Part shown: piece after piece, positions 57,501 through 64,000 of the stretch
Numbering within the stretch: position 1 is the first letter of the stretch
Layout of the letters: each line of letters opens with the position of its first letter
NCBI GenBank assembly: GCA_016744455.1
Contig: JADGEI010000001.1
Location: 124,001 to 188,000, forward strand
Origin: Alcanivoracaceae bacterium
Lineage (GTDB): Bacteria > Pseudomonadota > Gammaproteobacteria > Xanthomonadales > Marinicellaceae
DNA length: 64,000 bases
Reading direction: 5' to 3'
Program-made: the position numbers and the translations under genes
Notes under the pieces: model-generated
Databases searched by the model: none
What the model was told of the DNA's origin: nothing
The model's input: only the letters and a program-made list of their open reading frames with translations

Positions 57501-59934
57501 GGCCATTAATATAGATCACCGTTGAAAAGCCTGAATTGTTATTGTTAAATACTCGGTTCTCAACATTTGCACTACCACCAGCGAAAGCAAGGTCAAGCAT
57601 TATATAATCACCAGATGCTGGGTCAATCTCTACGGGAGATCCAGAAGTATGTACTTGATAACATTCGGTGGTTCGTGAAGTTGGTTCATCACAGGGTTTA
57701 CTCGGCCAATTGGCTAGACCTGAGGATATGATTCTATCAGAGCTGGCGGCATTACCATTAACACGCCAATGAATTTCCATTTCCCCAAACGGCTGTAATG
57801 GAATGATTCTACCTAAAGGTTGTCCAGGAACGGGCCCAGCCCAGTAGACTAGTTTATTACCTAATGCATCGATTTGCACACCATCAATAAAAAAGTCAGG
57901 CACCAGTGTTAATTCTTCTAAAAATGCACCAACAGGTGGGTTTACTGCAACGCCTACAGGCCATGCTTCAACTTGAATAGGAGTACCATTTATATTCCAT
58001 GGCTGGATGTAAACATCGGTGCCACCGGCACCATCGAATCGATCTGATTCACCGAATAAAATACTACTTTCAAAATCTCCAGCAATATATAGCCTTGAGA
58101 TTCCATCGGTTGAAATATCAATTCCTGTTTCTGTTTCTATGTCGCCTATGATAGCAGGAATTGTATCAATTTCATCGTAAAAATTTCCGCCCGTTAACCA
58201 ACAAGCTATACCGTCAGAATTAAATGCGCTTAAGAAGACATCTTTATTGCTGTTATGGCTATTTACAGATTCAACTTGTGCGATATCTTCACATTGATTA
58301 GATATATTGTAACTGATGTTACCATCAAAAGATCCAATTTGATAAATAAAGGTTTCTGGGGTGCCATTAACATCTTGTTCTAACAATGTTACGCCATTTG
58401 CAACAGAATTTGTAGCTGTTTCAGGAGTACGTATCCATGAACATGAAAAACCATTGCCTACAGACATATTAAGGCTAGCAACAAATGCACCTTGGGGATT
58501 GTTTATACCACAATAATTGGTACCTTCAACAACATTTTCACCCACGACGATGAGCTGGTCATTGAGTTTGTCGTATGCCATGTCATTGACTGTTATGTTT
58601 GCTGGAATGTTAATGCTAGGGCCAAATGATGGGTTGTTACCTAATGTATTACTGACTTCAAATGCAAAGTTTTGAGGTTGCACTACCGCTTTAATTTCAA
58701 TATTATCTATGTGGTAATAATCCCAGCAATCCCCACTACCACTGCCTTTAATAAAACGCATTCTGAAATTGTTGTAAATTGCATTGCCTGCTAATGTAAA
58801 TGTTTCTCTATGAGCTGTTGTAGGTGAACCACCATAGTAGCGATTGAAAAACTGTAGTTGTCCATTTCGATCAATCCAATGTGCTGATAAATCTTCTCCA
58901 GAATCAGGATCTTCACTATAGGAATCGTGTCCTTCAATAATATCATAACTTATGGTAATATTCTGCATGCCAGAGGTGTCAATTCCAGGGCTAGTTGATG
59001 AATAACCTGAATTTGAGAAAAATAAGTCTTTACCATTTGGTGCGTTAAATCCAATGCTATGGTCCCATGCTCCATGTTTACAGCTACCTACTTTTCCGGC
59101 GCTCCAACCCGATGGGAGTGTATCATTTGCCGTTGAATCAAAATTTTCTGAATAGAGGTCTGCTGTACCACCTGATGATGCAAAAATGTAAACGAGTCCA
59201 AATTCATCGACTTCCATGGATTGAATTTTATCAAAACCTGAAGAAGATGCCCCTCGATCTCGTGTCCATACCCAATTACTATCATGTTCCATTCGTGCGA
59301 TAAAAAGTTCAGAAGTTGTTGGGGATGAGTTGCCATTTGAGAGTGACCCGATAGATCCAAATCCTGCTGAATCTCTATAAAAACCAGCAATAAAAATTGA
59401 CCCTTCTTCTGGTGGTATTTGGCCTGGAACGCCTTCTATGGACTTAATAGCTGTTACTTGTGCTTCTTTATTATCATGACCAATTCTTTTCGCCCATTGC
59501 CAATTACCTGATGAGTTTAATTTTGCAACAAAACCATTGGCTTTATTACCGTTCACAAATAAATTTGATACCCCAAAGCTACTGGTTCCATAATATGAAC
59601 CACCAATGTAAACATTGTCAGATTCATCCACTTCAATGGTTGTTGGGATGTCGTCAGATGATCCACCCGCTTTAACCGCCCAAACGACAGAGCCATTTTG
59701 TGCAATTTTTAAAACATAGATATCGTTCAATCCTGTGCTATTTAGTTCAATCCCATCAAATTCAGCTGTACCCTGGAACTGTCCTACTTCATAGATGCTA
59801 CCTGAGCTTGATGTCACTATTGCAATAGTTTTTTCGTTTCCGCTACCACCGCCACCTGTAGGCCAAGCAGCATGTGATTTGTTTATACATGTTAAAACAA
59901 TTAAAAGCAAAAATAGAGTGTTGAAATTTTTCAT
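51547..59934 (-). CDS. Giant exported protein (2,795 residues), SBBP propellers and helical C-terminal region
   Basis: Signal peptide 1-23. About 30-260 and 430-650: SBBP/YVTN-like propeller blades (SVVWAVKAGGSSDDIPTTIE, NWQWAKRIGHDN). About 260-425: a lectin or anchor-J-like domain starting YSENFDSTANDTLPSGW. About 650-1530: beta-rich region of unknown fold. Near 1780: an EF-hand-like DVNDTGVIDEFDA. About 2190-2500: Ala-rich long helices (YAKAEAAQQLIGKYNTELAN). The C-terminus is beta-rich again (MYLFPVGEDIMRAPG). It does not end in the GFE peptide. I do not recognise the full architecture. Helical-then-beta order loosely recalls Tc-toxin A subunits, but no diagnostic motif is visible. Middle gene of the operon, after a 595-residue partner (10 bases). 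Confidence 0.85.
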   Translation of the reverse strand: MKNFNTLFLLLIVLTCINKSHAAWPTGGGGSGNEKTIAIVTSSSGSIYEVGQFQGTAEFDGIELNSTGLNDIYVLKIAQNGSVVWAVKAGGSSDDIPTTIEVDESDNVYIGGSYYGTSSFGVSNLFVNGNKANGFVAKLNSSGNWQWAKRIGHDNKEAQVTAIKSIEGVPGQIPPEEGSIFIAGFYRDSAGFGSIGSLSNGNSSPTTSELFIARMEHDSNWVWTRDRGASSSGFDKIQSMEVDEFGLVYIFASSGGTADLYSENFDSTANDTLPSGWSAGKVGSCKHGAWDHSIGFNAPNGKDLFFSNSGYSSTSPGIDTSGMQNITISYDIIEGHDSYSEDPDSGEDLSAHWIDRNGQLQFFNRYYGGSPTTAHRETFTLAGNAIYNNFRMRFIKGSGSGDCWDYYHIDNIEIKAVVQPQNFAFEVSNTLGNNPSFGPSINIPANITVNDMAYDKLNDQLIVVGENVVEGTNYCGINNPQGAFVASLNMSVGNGFSCSWIRTPETATNSVANGVTLLEQDVNGTPETFIYQIGSFDGNISYNISNQCEDIAQVESVNSHNSNKDVFLSAFNSDGIACWLTGGNFYDEIDTIPAIIGDIETETGIDISTDGISRLYIAGDFESSILFGESDRFDGAGGTDVYIQPWNINGTPIQVEAWPVGVAVNPPVGAFLEELTLVPDFFIDGVQIDALGNKLVYWAGPVPGQPLGRIIPLQPFGEMEIHWRVNGNAASSDRIISSGLANWPSKPCDEPTSRTTECYQVHTSGSPVEIDPASGDYIMLDLAFAGGSANVENRVFNNNNSGFSTVIYINGPTLDILQFPIEVEVVRTVPFNSLPAFADDGNLTTPIEPRFIDNVPWVIGTKIDDNYHNEIGRTGYVVNEFSYYDGVGGNAAYNRGARTGQIIPVNRIEASRPQDSGRELSIAWYHSNIRGVYWPDKAVRYNASWPSDPDKIIIASQFGGEVLGQNPLDPLDFPSLSLYIQSDPNLPGFNPNDEHAIFAPSNTGTGLEAVFALRSDFGTQLGGDSSAASDPYVLTKYFDETLQEWKMRVFKVLATGAGFNSFQFTGLAATTVSPPYPVRLLPGCIESRAVGQAAGEQPPPPFFQDYKAQIWAKSAGSGELLYYYPLQPGFFYDLDNNDVQDDINNNGEPDLDTTCVPWLARLAVDDGGTANPTDPIKIRYDITWPTNVPQLTIGETLLEPKNGLPDIINQAAIEIVYDDLYNSLSDPLPTDTIAQMYEPLTPRFVRIQAIPTAIATEQQTDGSVSILGSADGTIKLPAAILKRISFDALNNKLNLVGIYDATSAGEPLLIPNVLSKNDRVALKKLDGGNGSEESGFTGLCNTTGCSWDQAVEALFRLSRNPNGIQNICTNSTIQETTRVCVTSRAVTVDDVLVGFQDTNNDFVLEPFQTLGSGSALTAGGAQDSGFMTIAFNNNPSLTPLPVSLNIIRVDCLQSPPPPVLPVDADIYASYQGQLQIIAPENIFDEQIVLRHSGDFGANPDILEFEWFFHADEDGTPPMPLPDPDSGQLNGWIKFPVSEPLGANEITIAGANIQTLSDNWYVARYKGLPGCNNQSDWSLWAGQPGATPLDERAQLAEGWVKRVLNRLNPFEARVQNFAQAATNNFASMLVQLGERYEGDIAMNNDPNNLNNIGLIEAYTTVMRRAMSLSVDSTPPVNYDPANTAILQVASRLVDFYTLLGNEAFADAQDPMIGISTEGGVVSLAPTIFNFQNQLSSLLEEELVLLRGRDDSQAPVAANPVYNKLFWNFTTGDGEVAYALSYNISDVNDTGVIDEFDARILFPQGHGDAWGHYLTATDIYYNLLRHPFYSWNPRTEGIVIAGVPNQVDFLDERQFAETAAAKARVGSEIVDLTYRSYYVQDPAGQYQGYTDPVDDRAWGVSEWSHRAGMGAYFDWVTANAIIPHEDTDPDHFGIEKIERTNILELDQIVTHYESIQSQIDEADRGLNPLGLASGVVPFDIDPDLIDAGNGNSKTHFEQVYARAEKALENVVSVWDFANQINNLMRQNQDSVEDIALISRGKENDYENQLIEIFGTPYDDDIGAGGTYPAGYGGADIYHYMYIDSPALAGTDFDFSCTRMDADGNCIGYDPDNNKVAVIKEFSGNYTPAKGGVNFFDLSPASSSAPQARKEGCEDNPFGDGCSLGTLVSDASLKVNYRTIESADLGFAFAKPDSWTGSRRAVGRMQEVQNEMVSARVAVRQALIDYDLLRQNIQIAIESLEATFNVTQTNLDIQFNASNEVKNLKDWSFGLKTAAAVGHRVATGLSTSFKDTSECIPKVTVVGFSNGGDFFSVPKCAVLSAGSIASFVIDTASDALDIASSSTDFAAERVGGAAATNIQLNNTNLALFDLAGEIDVLMRKEPSLRAEIYAKAEAAQQLIGKYNTELANGLEVMEQLVTFRRQGAAAIQEYRYEDMAFRIFRNDALQKYRATFEQAARYVYLAAAAYDYDTNLLGTDAQAGQNFLTDIVKERSIGQILNGSPVVGSRGLADPMARMKQSFDVLKGQMGFNNPDVETNRFSLRYELFRIADDVDSDATWREQLQSKVVDNLWDIPEFRRYARPFAPEEAGEQPAIVLTFDTNVLFGLNFFGNDLGPNDSAYDSSQFSTRIRGVGTWFEDYANLPLSNTPRMYLFPVGEDIMRAPGANDFSVRQWKVLDQKIPVPLPLGATDLDRFDWLPIIDNQIGDATEIRRYSQYLAHHFSEPFDESEIVSSSRLIGRSVWNRKWMMIIPGASFLNDPDAGLDTFINGDLIPGGGGERDGNGVSDIHLFFTTYSYSGN

Positions 59935-59944
59935 TATTTACTCC

Positions 59945-61732
59945 TTATTGGTTTAATATAGTTGTGGCTGCGACACGAAACAGCCTAAATTCGCCCTGCA
60001 AGAAAATGGCATTTTTATGTAAGCCAGTAACGCTTTCGGTAAAAACCCCACCCATTTGCTGTATACCCCATCCTGGTGGGTCGGCTACTTCAGGGTACTT
60101 AGGATTATGCTCACTAAAAGTAAACTGCATGTCACGTGTGATTTGAAAAGCTTCTTGAACATCATTTAAAAACTGTTCATCTTTATTATTGTGATCTGGA
60201 TGGTATTTATGATAAAAAGGGTTTGTTGGTAAATCAGAGGGGATGAGAATACTAACATTAGCGTTATTCCCTACAACTAATTCCCCTGTCATGTCTAATT
60301 CGTTTCCGACAAAATCATAGGCAATTGTACTGTACCTGATTCCTGCAGATTGCCCTGTCCTTGTTGTTACACCCGAATAGTTGGGTATTAAACTGTCATC
60401 AGTAAGCAGAACAAAATGTCCTGGTGTTTCTACTTCTAATAATTCCGGATTGTCTGCACTAGGTACCATTGTTCCTTCTTGCCACATTTGTACCACGTTT
60501 TTCAGCAGCCTAACTGTGCCAGTTGCATCCACATGCATGATTATACGCAATGGGAATGCTTCACTCACAGGTAAAGGTTCTGTTCCTGCAACTTGTGCTT
60601 CACTTACCTTGAATACCTGTGCTGTTCCAACCCATAGACCGGCATTACCTTCAGGAAGTGCAGCGGCCTTGGTGCCGCCATTTTTAAACGTTGGGAGTAC
60701 TAGGGGTTGTATGGTGTTACCACCCGCTTTAAGGTAATATTTTACACCTTGTTCATTGGTAATACTGAAAATTTGTTCCATTCTGTCTTCTGTAAACCCT
60801 AATCTATCAACTGCTAATGTTACAAAAACATCTTCTCCAGGTTGTAGCTCGTAAATCTTGCTGGAAGACAGTGTTGGCCATGCTATTTCTCCGCTCTCAG
60901 GATCAACGTTTTTGAATTTCATTGGTAGAGTGTTTCCTGATATACGTTCTATGGTCACAAAATTTGTTACATCACTTAAATTACTTATCGAAAAATCCAG
61001 TTCTGTAAAAAATGTTCTGTAATCAAGTTCTTCTCCTTGTTGAAGTGTTACGTCTAACAAGCCTTGGAATGTTGAGGGTCCTTGAGAAAATATCCAGTAG
61101 GCTTCACCTGCCTTTGCTGTTTCGGTAAATGGATCTGTGACTAATTCCCATATTCCAGCGCTACTAAGTTTGTAAATCGGTTGGCCATTATGAGCCCTTG
61201 ATTGTGAAAAATAGTCACCGAAAGTAGGTTCGTTTCCTTCGTCAACAGGTAAACCTGTAAAGGAGAAGGAATTACTGCGCCATCTAGTTTTATTTAATTC
61301 TGGCGTGCCTGTTAAGGTGATAGTATGATTAACGGTATCATCTAACTTGATAAGGTATGCTGTATTTGCAGTAATGGTATATAGGTTTGATAAAAAAGCA
61401 TCAGGACGTGGCTCAGGAAAAAAACCAAACCAACCATCTAAACTTAATAAGCCTTCTGCAGGATCAAGAATGAAATCCCTACCGATATCTTTAGGGATCC
61501 ATCGCCAGACACTTTCTATTGGGACTCCTGAAAAGATTGTATCAATAGTGTTATCTACCGGTTCAACAATGACATTGATAGCATTCCAGCCAGGATGTAA
61601 TTCTATGGTTTGTTGCATTGTCGCTGTTGCGGCAAGAACATTTGTTGAAAAAAATAACACGGCTGCAAATAGCCATTTGTTTGTCATTTTCATGTTGGTT
61701 ACTCCAATAGATTTTATGTGTGTGTTTTTCAT
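59945..61732 (-). CDS. Exported partner protein of the giant gene, function unknown
   Basis: 595 residues from 61732 (GGAGG upstream, one-base overlap with the parvulin stop); a second good start at 61693 (GGAG, 8 bases) would give 582 residues and a more typical signal peptide MKMTNKWLFAAVLFFSTNVLA. Mature start: IELHPGWNAINVIVEP, a W-N-x-I block seen in secreted beta-sandwich proteins. The body is beta-rich with no cysteine-rich or catalytic motif that I can name; a block near 470-520 (PTNPFYHKYHPDHNNKDEQF) is His-rich and could bind metal. It stands 10 bases before the giant gene. Probably a structural or secretion partner. Confidence 0.78.
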   Translation of the reverse strand: MKNTHIKSIGVTNMKMTNKWLFAAVLFFSTNVLAATATMQQTIELHPGWNAINVIVEPVDNTIDTIFSGVPIESVWRWIPKDIGRDFILDPAEGLLSLDGWFGFFPEPRPDAFLSNLYTITANTAYLIKLDDTVNHTITLTGTPELNKTRWRSNSFSFTGLPVDEGNEPTFGDYFSQSRAHNGQPIYKLSSAGIWELVTDPFTETAKAGEAYWIFSQGPSTFQGLLDVTLQQGEELDYRTFFTELDFSISNLSDVTNFVTIERISGNTLPMKFKNVDPESGEIAWPTLSSSKIYELQPGEDVFVTLAVDRLGFTEDRMEQIFSITNEQGVKYYLKAGGNTIQPLVLPTFKNGGTKAAALPEGNAGLWVGTAQVFKVSEAQVAGTEPLPVSEAFPLRIIMHVDATGTVRLLKNVVQMWQEGTMVPSADNPELLEVETPGHFVLLTDDSLIPNYSGVTTRTGQSAGIRYSTIAYDFVGNELDMTGELVVGNNANVSILIPSDLPTNPFYHKYHPDHNNKDEQFLNDVQEAFQITRDMQFTFSEHNPKYPEVADPPGWGIQQMGGVFTESVTGLHKNAIFLQGEFRLFRVAATTILNQ

Positions 61733-62709
61733 TATTTTCCTCCAGAACCTGGTAAGGCAGGCGGTGTTTTTTGTTTTGGTTTTGAATGTGTTGATAATGG
61801 TTTAATGCTTTCAAGAATATTTTGATTAACTGTGATATCAGATGATGCAATTAACTCGTCAATAAAATCTGTCTTCATCTCCTTAACTAATTTTTGCCGA
61901 ATACTGTTTTTTATGCCTTTCTCTACTTTTGACAAAGTGCGTTTTTTTTGTTTTTCTTGTTCTACCAATCTAACTAAATAATAACCATAGTCAGCTTTTA
62001 TTATTGGAGAGATATCACCATTGTTTTTCAATGAGAAGAGGGCATTTGTGACTTTCTCATCCCAGCGGTATTTACGATTAGGGTGATTAATCAGCCAACC
62101 AATAACTCCACCTCTGTAACGTGAGTTAGCATCATCAGAATAGGTTTTTGCCAATTCTCCAAAATGTTTTATATTTTCATCTAAGTTAGCAATTTTATTT
62201 TGAGCCTCAATTATTCTCTCATTATTTTCACCTTTTACAAAGATAACTGCGGCCCTTCTACGTGCAGGTTTATTATAAGATTCTTTATTATGCTCGAAAT
62301 GCATCATTACATCGTTTTTTGAAACTTTAACAGCACTTAATTTTGGTTTCAGTTCAAGGTCTAAATAACGTTCAACTACTTTCTTTTTAAATAGGTTATT
62401 TACGGCTACATTTTCAGTAATTCCAAGTACTTTAGCTTTCGAAAAAACAACTTCTTGATTGACTAAATAATCAAGTAAAACTTGTTTTTGCTCCAATGTT
62501 TGGTATTGTCCAGGCCGTAAACCACCATGTAACACCATTTGTTGAATAAATGTTTCTTTACTAATGATTTCATCATTAACTATAGCAACAATTTCTTTAG
62601 GCATTACTGTATTTTGTTGGAGAGTATTTTGTTTACCAAAATACCAACCTAAAGCGGTAGCTGCTGTTAAGCTTGTTATACTTATGAGTGTTTTAATGGT
62701 TTTATTCAC
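61732..62709 (-). CDS. Parvulin-type peptidyl-prolyl isomerase, membrane-anchored or periplasmic
   Basis: 325 residues. One hydrophobic segment at 7-24 (TLISITSLTAATALGWYFG) without a clear cleavage site, so it is probably anchored in the inner membrane facing the periplasm. An N-terminal SurA-like helical chaperone region (about 40-140) precedes the parvulin domain (about 145-255: FGELAKTYSDDANSRYRGGVIGWL, ALFSLKNNGDISPIIKADYGYYLVRL). The tail is Lys/Pro-rich and ends PALPGSGGK. It sits between the DUF11 protein and the giant-protein pair and overlaps the next gene by one base, so it is likely a dedicated foldase for those exports. Confidence 0.88.
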   Translation of the reverse strand: MNKTIKTLISITSLTAATALGWYFGKQNTLQQNTVMPKEIVAIVNDEIISKETFIQQMVLHGGLRPGQYQTLEQKQVLLDYLVNQEVVFSKAKVLGITENVAVNNLFKKKVVERYLDLELKPKLSAVKVSKNDVMMHFEHNKESYNKPARRRAAVIFVKGENNERIIEAQNKIANLDENIKHFGELAKTYSDDANSRYRGGVIGWLINHPNRKYRWDEKVTNALFSLKNNGDISPIIKADYGYYLVRLVEQEKQKKRTLSKVEKGIKNSIRQKLVKEMKTDFIDELIASSDITVNQNILESIKPLSTHSKPKQKTPPALPGSGGK

Positions 62710-62718
62710 TTAACCTTC

Positions 62719-64000
62719 CTATTCAAAATCATCCACAAAAATGACAGAGATAATAATATCTGTATCAGATGCTGTATTATTCATTAAATTAAAATCTGTT
62801 TCTGTTACTAATAGGGCATCAACGCTATTGGTAAAAGGCGTACCTGTATTGGGTGTTAAAGCAGGGTCGACAGTTGCTATTAATCTAAGTTCTACACGAC
62901 TAGCTGCAGGAATGTTTGCAGAGCCAGTAATGCCAAACTCATCAATATTGATACAACTTGCACCATTAAAGGCTTCACATGTCCAACTGGCAGAGACCAA
63001 TTCAGTAGGTAAGTTTTCTATTATGTCAACATCACCAGCATCAATTGATCCAATGTTTTCAATCACAATTAAATACCTGAGTACTTGACCTGGCCCAACA
63101 ACATCTCTGCCATCAGATTTGCTTGTCCGTACATCAATTCCTGTTAAGAAGTCAATCGTCTGTGTGACTGAATTATTAGTTAAATTAGGGTCAAAAGTTG
63201 TGGTTGATACAGAGGCTGTATTATTTTTATTTGATGGAGTGGGTTCTAACACGTCAAAACTTAATGGTATTTGCATACTTTGATTGGCAGTTGTATAACC
63301 AAAATCACAACTTATTTGTGATCCATTATTTGTACATCCAGACAATGGTTGCCAGTTATAGTTAGCATCAGTATCAAATACAGCAGTGACATTTTCTGCA
63401 TCAGATGGTCCTATGTTGGTTACATTTAACATTATAGGTAATTTTACATGACTTGCTGGGTCATAAGGGTTTAATTCCTGAGTCATTGTAATTAACATAT
63501 CTGATACCAGTGTAATCGGGTCAGAGTCTGTCGCTGTGTTATTGCTGCCATCTGAATCAGGTACATCAACTGCTACGGTCGCAGTTACTGTATTGGTTAA
63601 TACACCTGTTGCTCCGGAAGCTAATAGCCCTTGTAAGGTGTAGGTTAACGGTTCTGTTGTTGAAACATAAATGGTTTCATTAATATCACCATTTCCATTT
63701 GTATTGCATGTCGATGGAATTGAAGTAGCACAGTTCCAAGTCACGTTTGAGAGTGATGCAGGTATACTGTCATTGATGATGGTATTTGGAGCATCACTAG
63801 GCCCATTGTTTGTGACTACAATTTCATAAGTAATAATTTCACCAGCAACGACTTCACTTAGCAAGTTGGTTTTAGTGACTTGTACATCTGCAAGTCTTGT
63901 TACTGTAGTTGAAGTGCTACTGCTATTGTTACTTAAATTTGTATCTGTAACATAACCTTCTTCCATAACAATTGTATTTGCCGTATTATCTAATTGGCCT
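62719..64000 (-). CDS. DUF11-repeat exported protein (C-terminal part), GFE-like end
   Basis: The frame is open to the right edge, so the N-terminus and signal peptide are missing. An ATG at 63966 is internal, since GQLDNTANTIV precedes it in frame. About 427 residues are visible: three DUF11 repeats (Ig-like surface repeats), for example QVTKTNLLSEVVAGEIITYE with IVVTNNGPSDAPN, MLNVTNIGPSDAENV, and YLIVIENIGSIDAGDV. Cysteine pairs in each repeat could form disulfides. It ends in SVIFVDDFE. The parvulin gene follows after 9 bases. Probably a long, repetitive surface or secreted protein and the most upstream visible gene of the 49-64 kb operon. Confidence 0.9.
   Translation of the reverse strand, partial: GQLDNTANTIVMEEGYVTDTNLSNNSSSTSTTVTRLADVQVTKTNLLSEVVAGEIITYEIVVTNNGPSDAPNTIINDSIPASLSNVTWNCATSIPSTCNTNGNGDINETIYVSTTEPLTYTLQGLLASGATGVLTNTVTATVAVDVPDSDGSNNTATDSDPITLVSDMLITMTQELNPYDPASHVKLPIMLNVTNIGPSDAENVTAVFDTDANYNWQPLSGCTNNGSQISCDFGYTTANQSMQIPLSFDVLEPTPSNKNNTASVSTTTFDPNLTNNSVTQTIDFLTGIDVRTSKSDGRDVVGPGQVLRYLIVIENIGSIDAGDVDIIENLPTELVSASWTCEAFNGASCINIDEFGITGSANIPAASRVELRLIATVDPALTPNTGTPFTNSVDALLVTETDFNLMNNTASDTDIIISVIFVDDFE

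Noticed and set aside
51547..59934. The giant protein as a Tc-toxin A subunit
   Set aside because: No TcB/TcC genes nearby and no diagnostic motif; only a loose resemblance in domain order, so reported as speculation.
1..64000. CRISPR arrays, insertion sequences, prophage or integrase genes
   Set aside because: I saw no regular spaced repeats, transposase, integrase or phage structural gene anywhere in the window.

Overview
The window reads as chromosomal DNA of a low-GC marine-type gammaproteobacterium. The left edge carries the gammaproteobacterial order ftsH-folP-glmM, there is a second-type EF-G outside any str operon, a PilH-like regulator, and many Sec-exported proteins and lipoproteins. 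Several exported proteins end in a short F-x-[DN]-[GSD]-F-E peptide, which I associate from memory with Marinicella and Xanthomonadales-like bacteria; the genus call is inference.

Layout. 1-6257 (+): ftsH (3' part), folP, glmM, a TolB-like propeller lipoprotein and an exported M28 peptidase. 6323-10486 (-): an RND pump and its adaptor behind a perfect inverted repeat. 10743-15546 (-): transketolase, class II aldolase, CbbY phosphatase and phosphoribulokinase, i.e. a Calvin-Benson-Bassham (CBB) block without RuBisCO in view. 15861-21122 (+): EF-G 2, a remnant of a voltage-gated channel, an SNase-like lipoprotein, and an aminotransferase/omega-amidase pair. 21323-23569 (-): two abutting degenerate tRNA-like RNAs, a structured spacer, a slipin (SPFH/Band-7) gene, a canonical tRNA-Gln and a frameshifted SEC-C gene. 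24209-24979 (-): ferredoxin-NADP reductase. 25486-31710 (+): exported esterase, isoaspartyl peptidase, TPR membrane protein, beta-helix protein. 31777-35982 (-): three overlapping genes (BNR-propeller lipoprotein, class IV aminotransferase, sulfotransferase-like). 36132-43751 (+): adaptor plus two tandem RND permeases. 43858-49155: PilH-like regulator (-), then glutaredoxin-like, kelch lipoprotein, M14 carboxypeptidase and SdiA-regulated-like lipoprotein (+). 49289-64000 (-): a tight operon of five exported proteins around a 2,795-residue protein, with its own parvulin foldase.

The most interesting locus is the slipin/tRNA-like region. Both tRNA-like units keep an intact D arm and T arm (the elbow), but one lacks U33 and has an unpaired acceptor stem, and the other has an anticodon loop of the wrong size and a bulged acceptor. 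Neither looks able to decode. Pairing of SPFH/Band-7 proteins with a tRNA-like RNA has been noted in comparative genomics of RNA-repair systems (recalled, not looked up). Here no RtcB ligase is in view and the RNA appears as a fused tandem pair.

The second theme is export. Five secreted proteins share the C-terminal peptide, and the 14.7 kb right-hand operon looks like an envelope or surface assembly of unknown function. The CBB block, with CbbY (a xylulose-1,5-bisphosphate phosphatase in characterised relatives), suggests that RuBisCO lies elsewhere in the genome.
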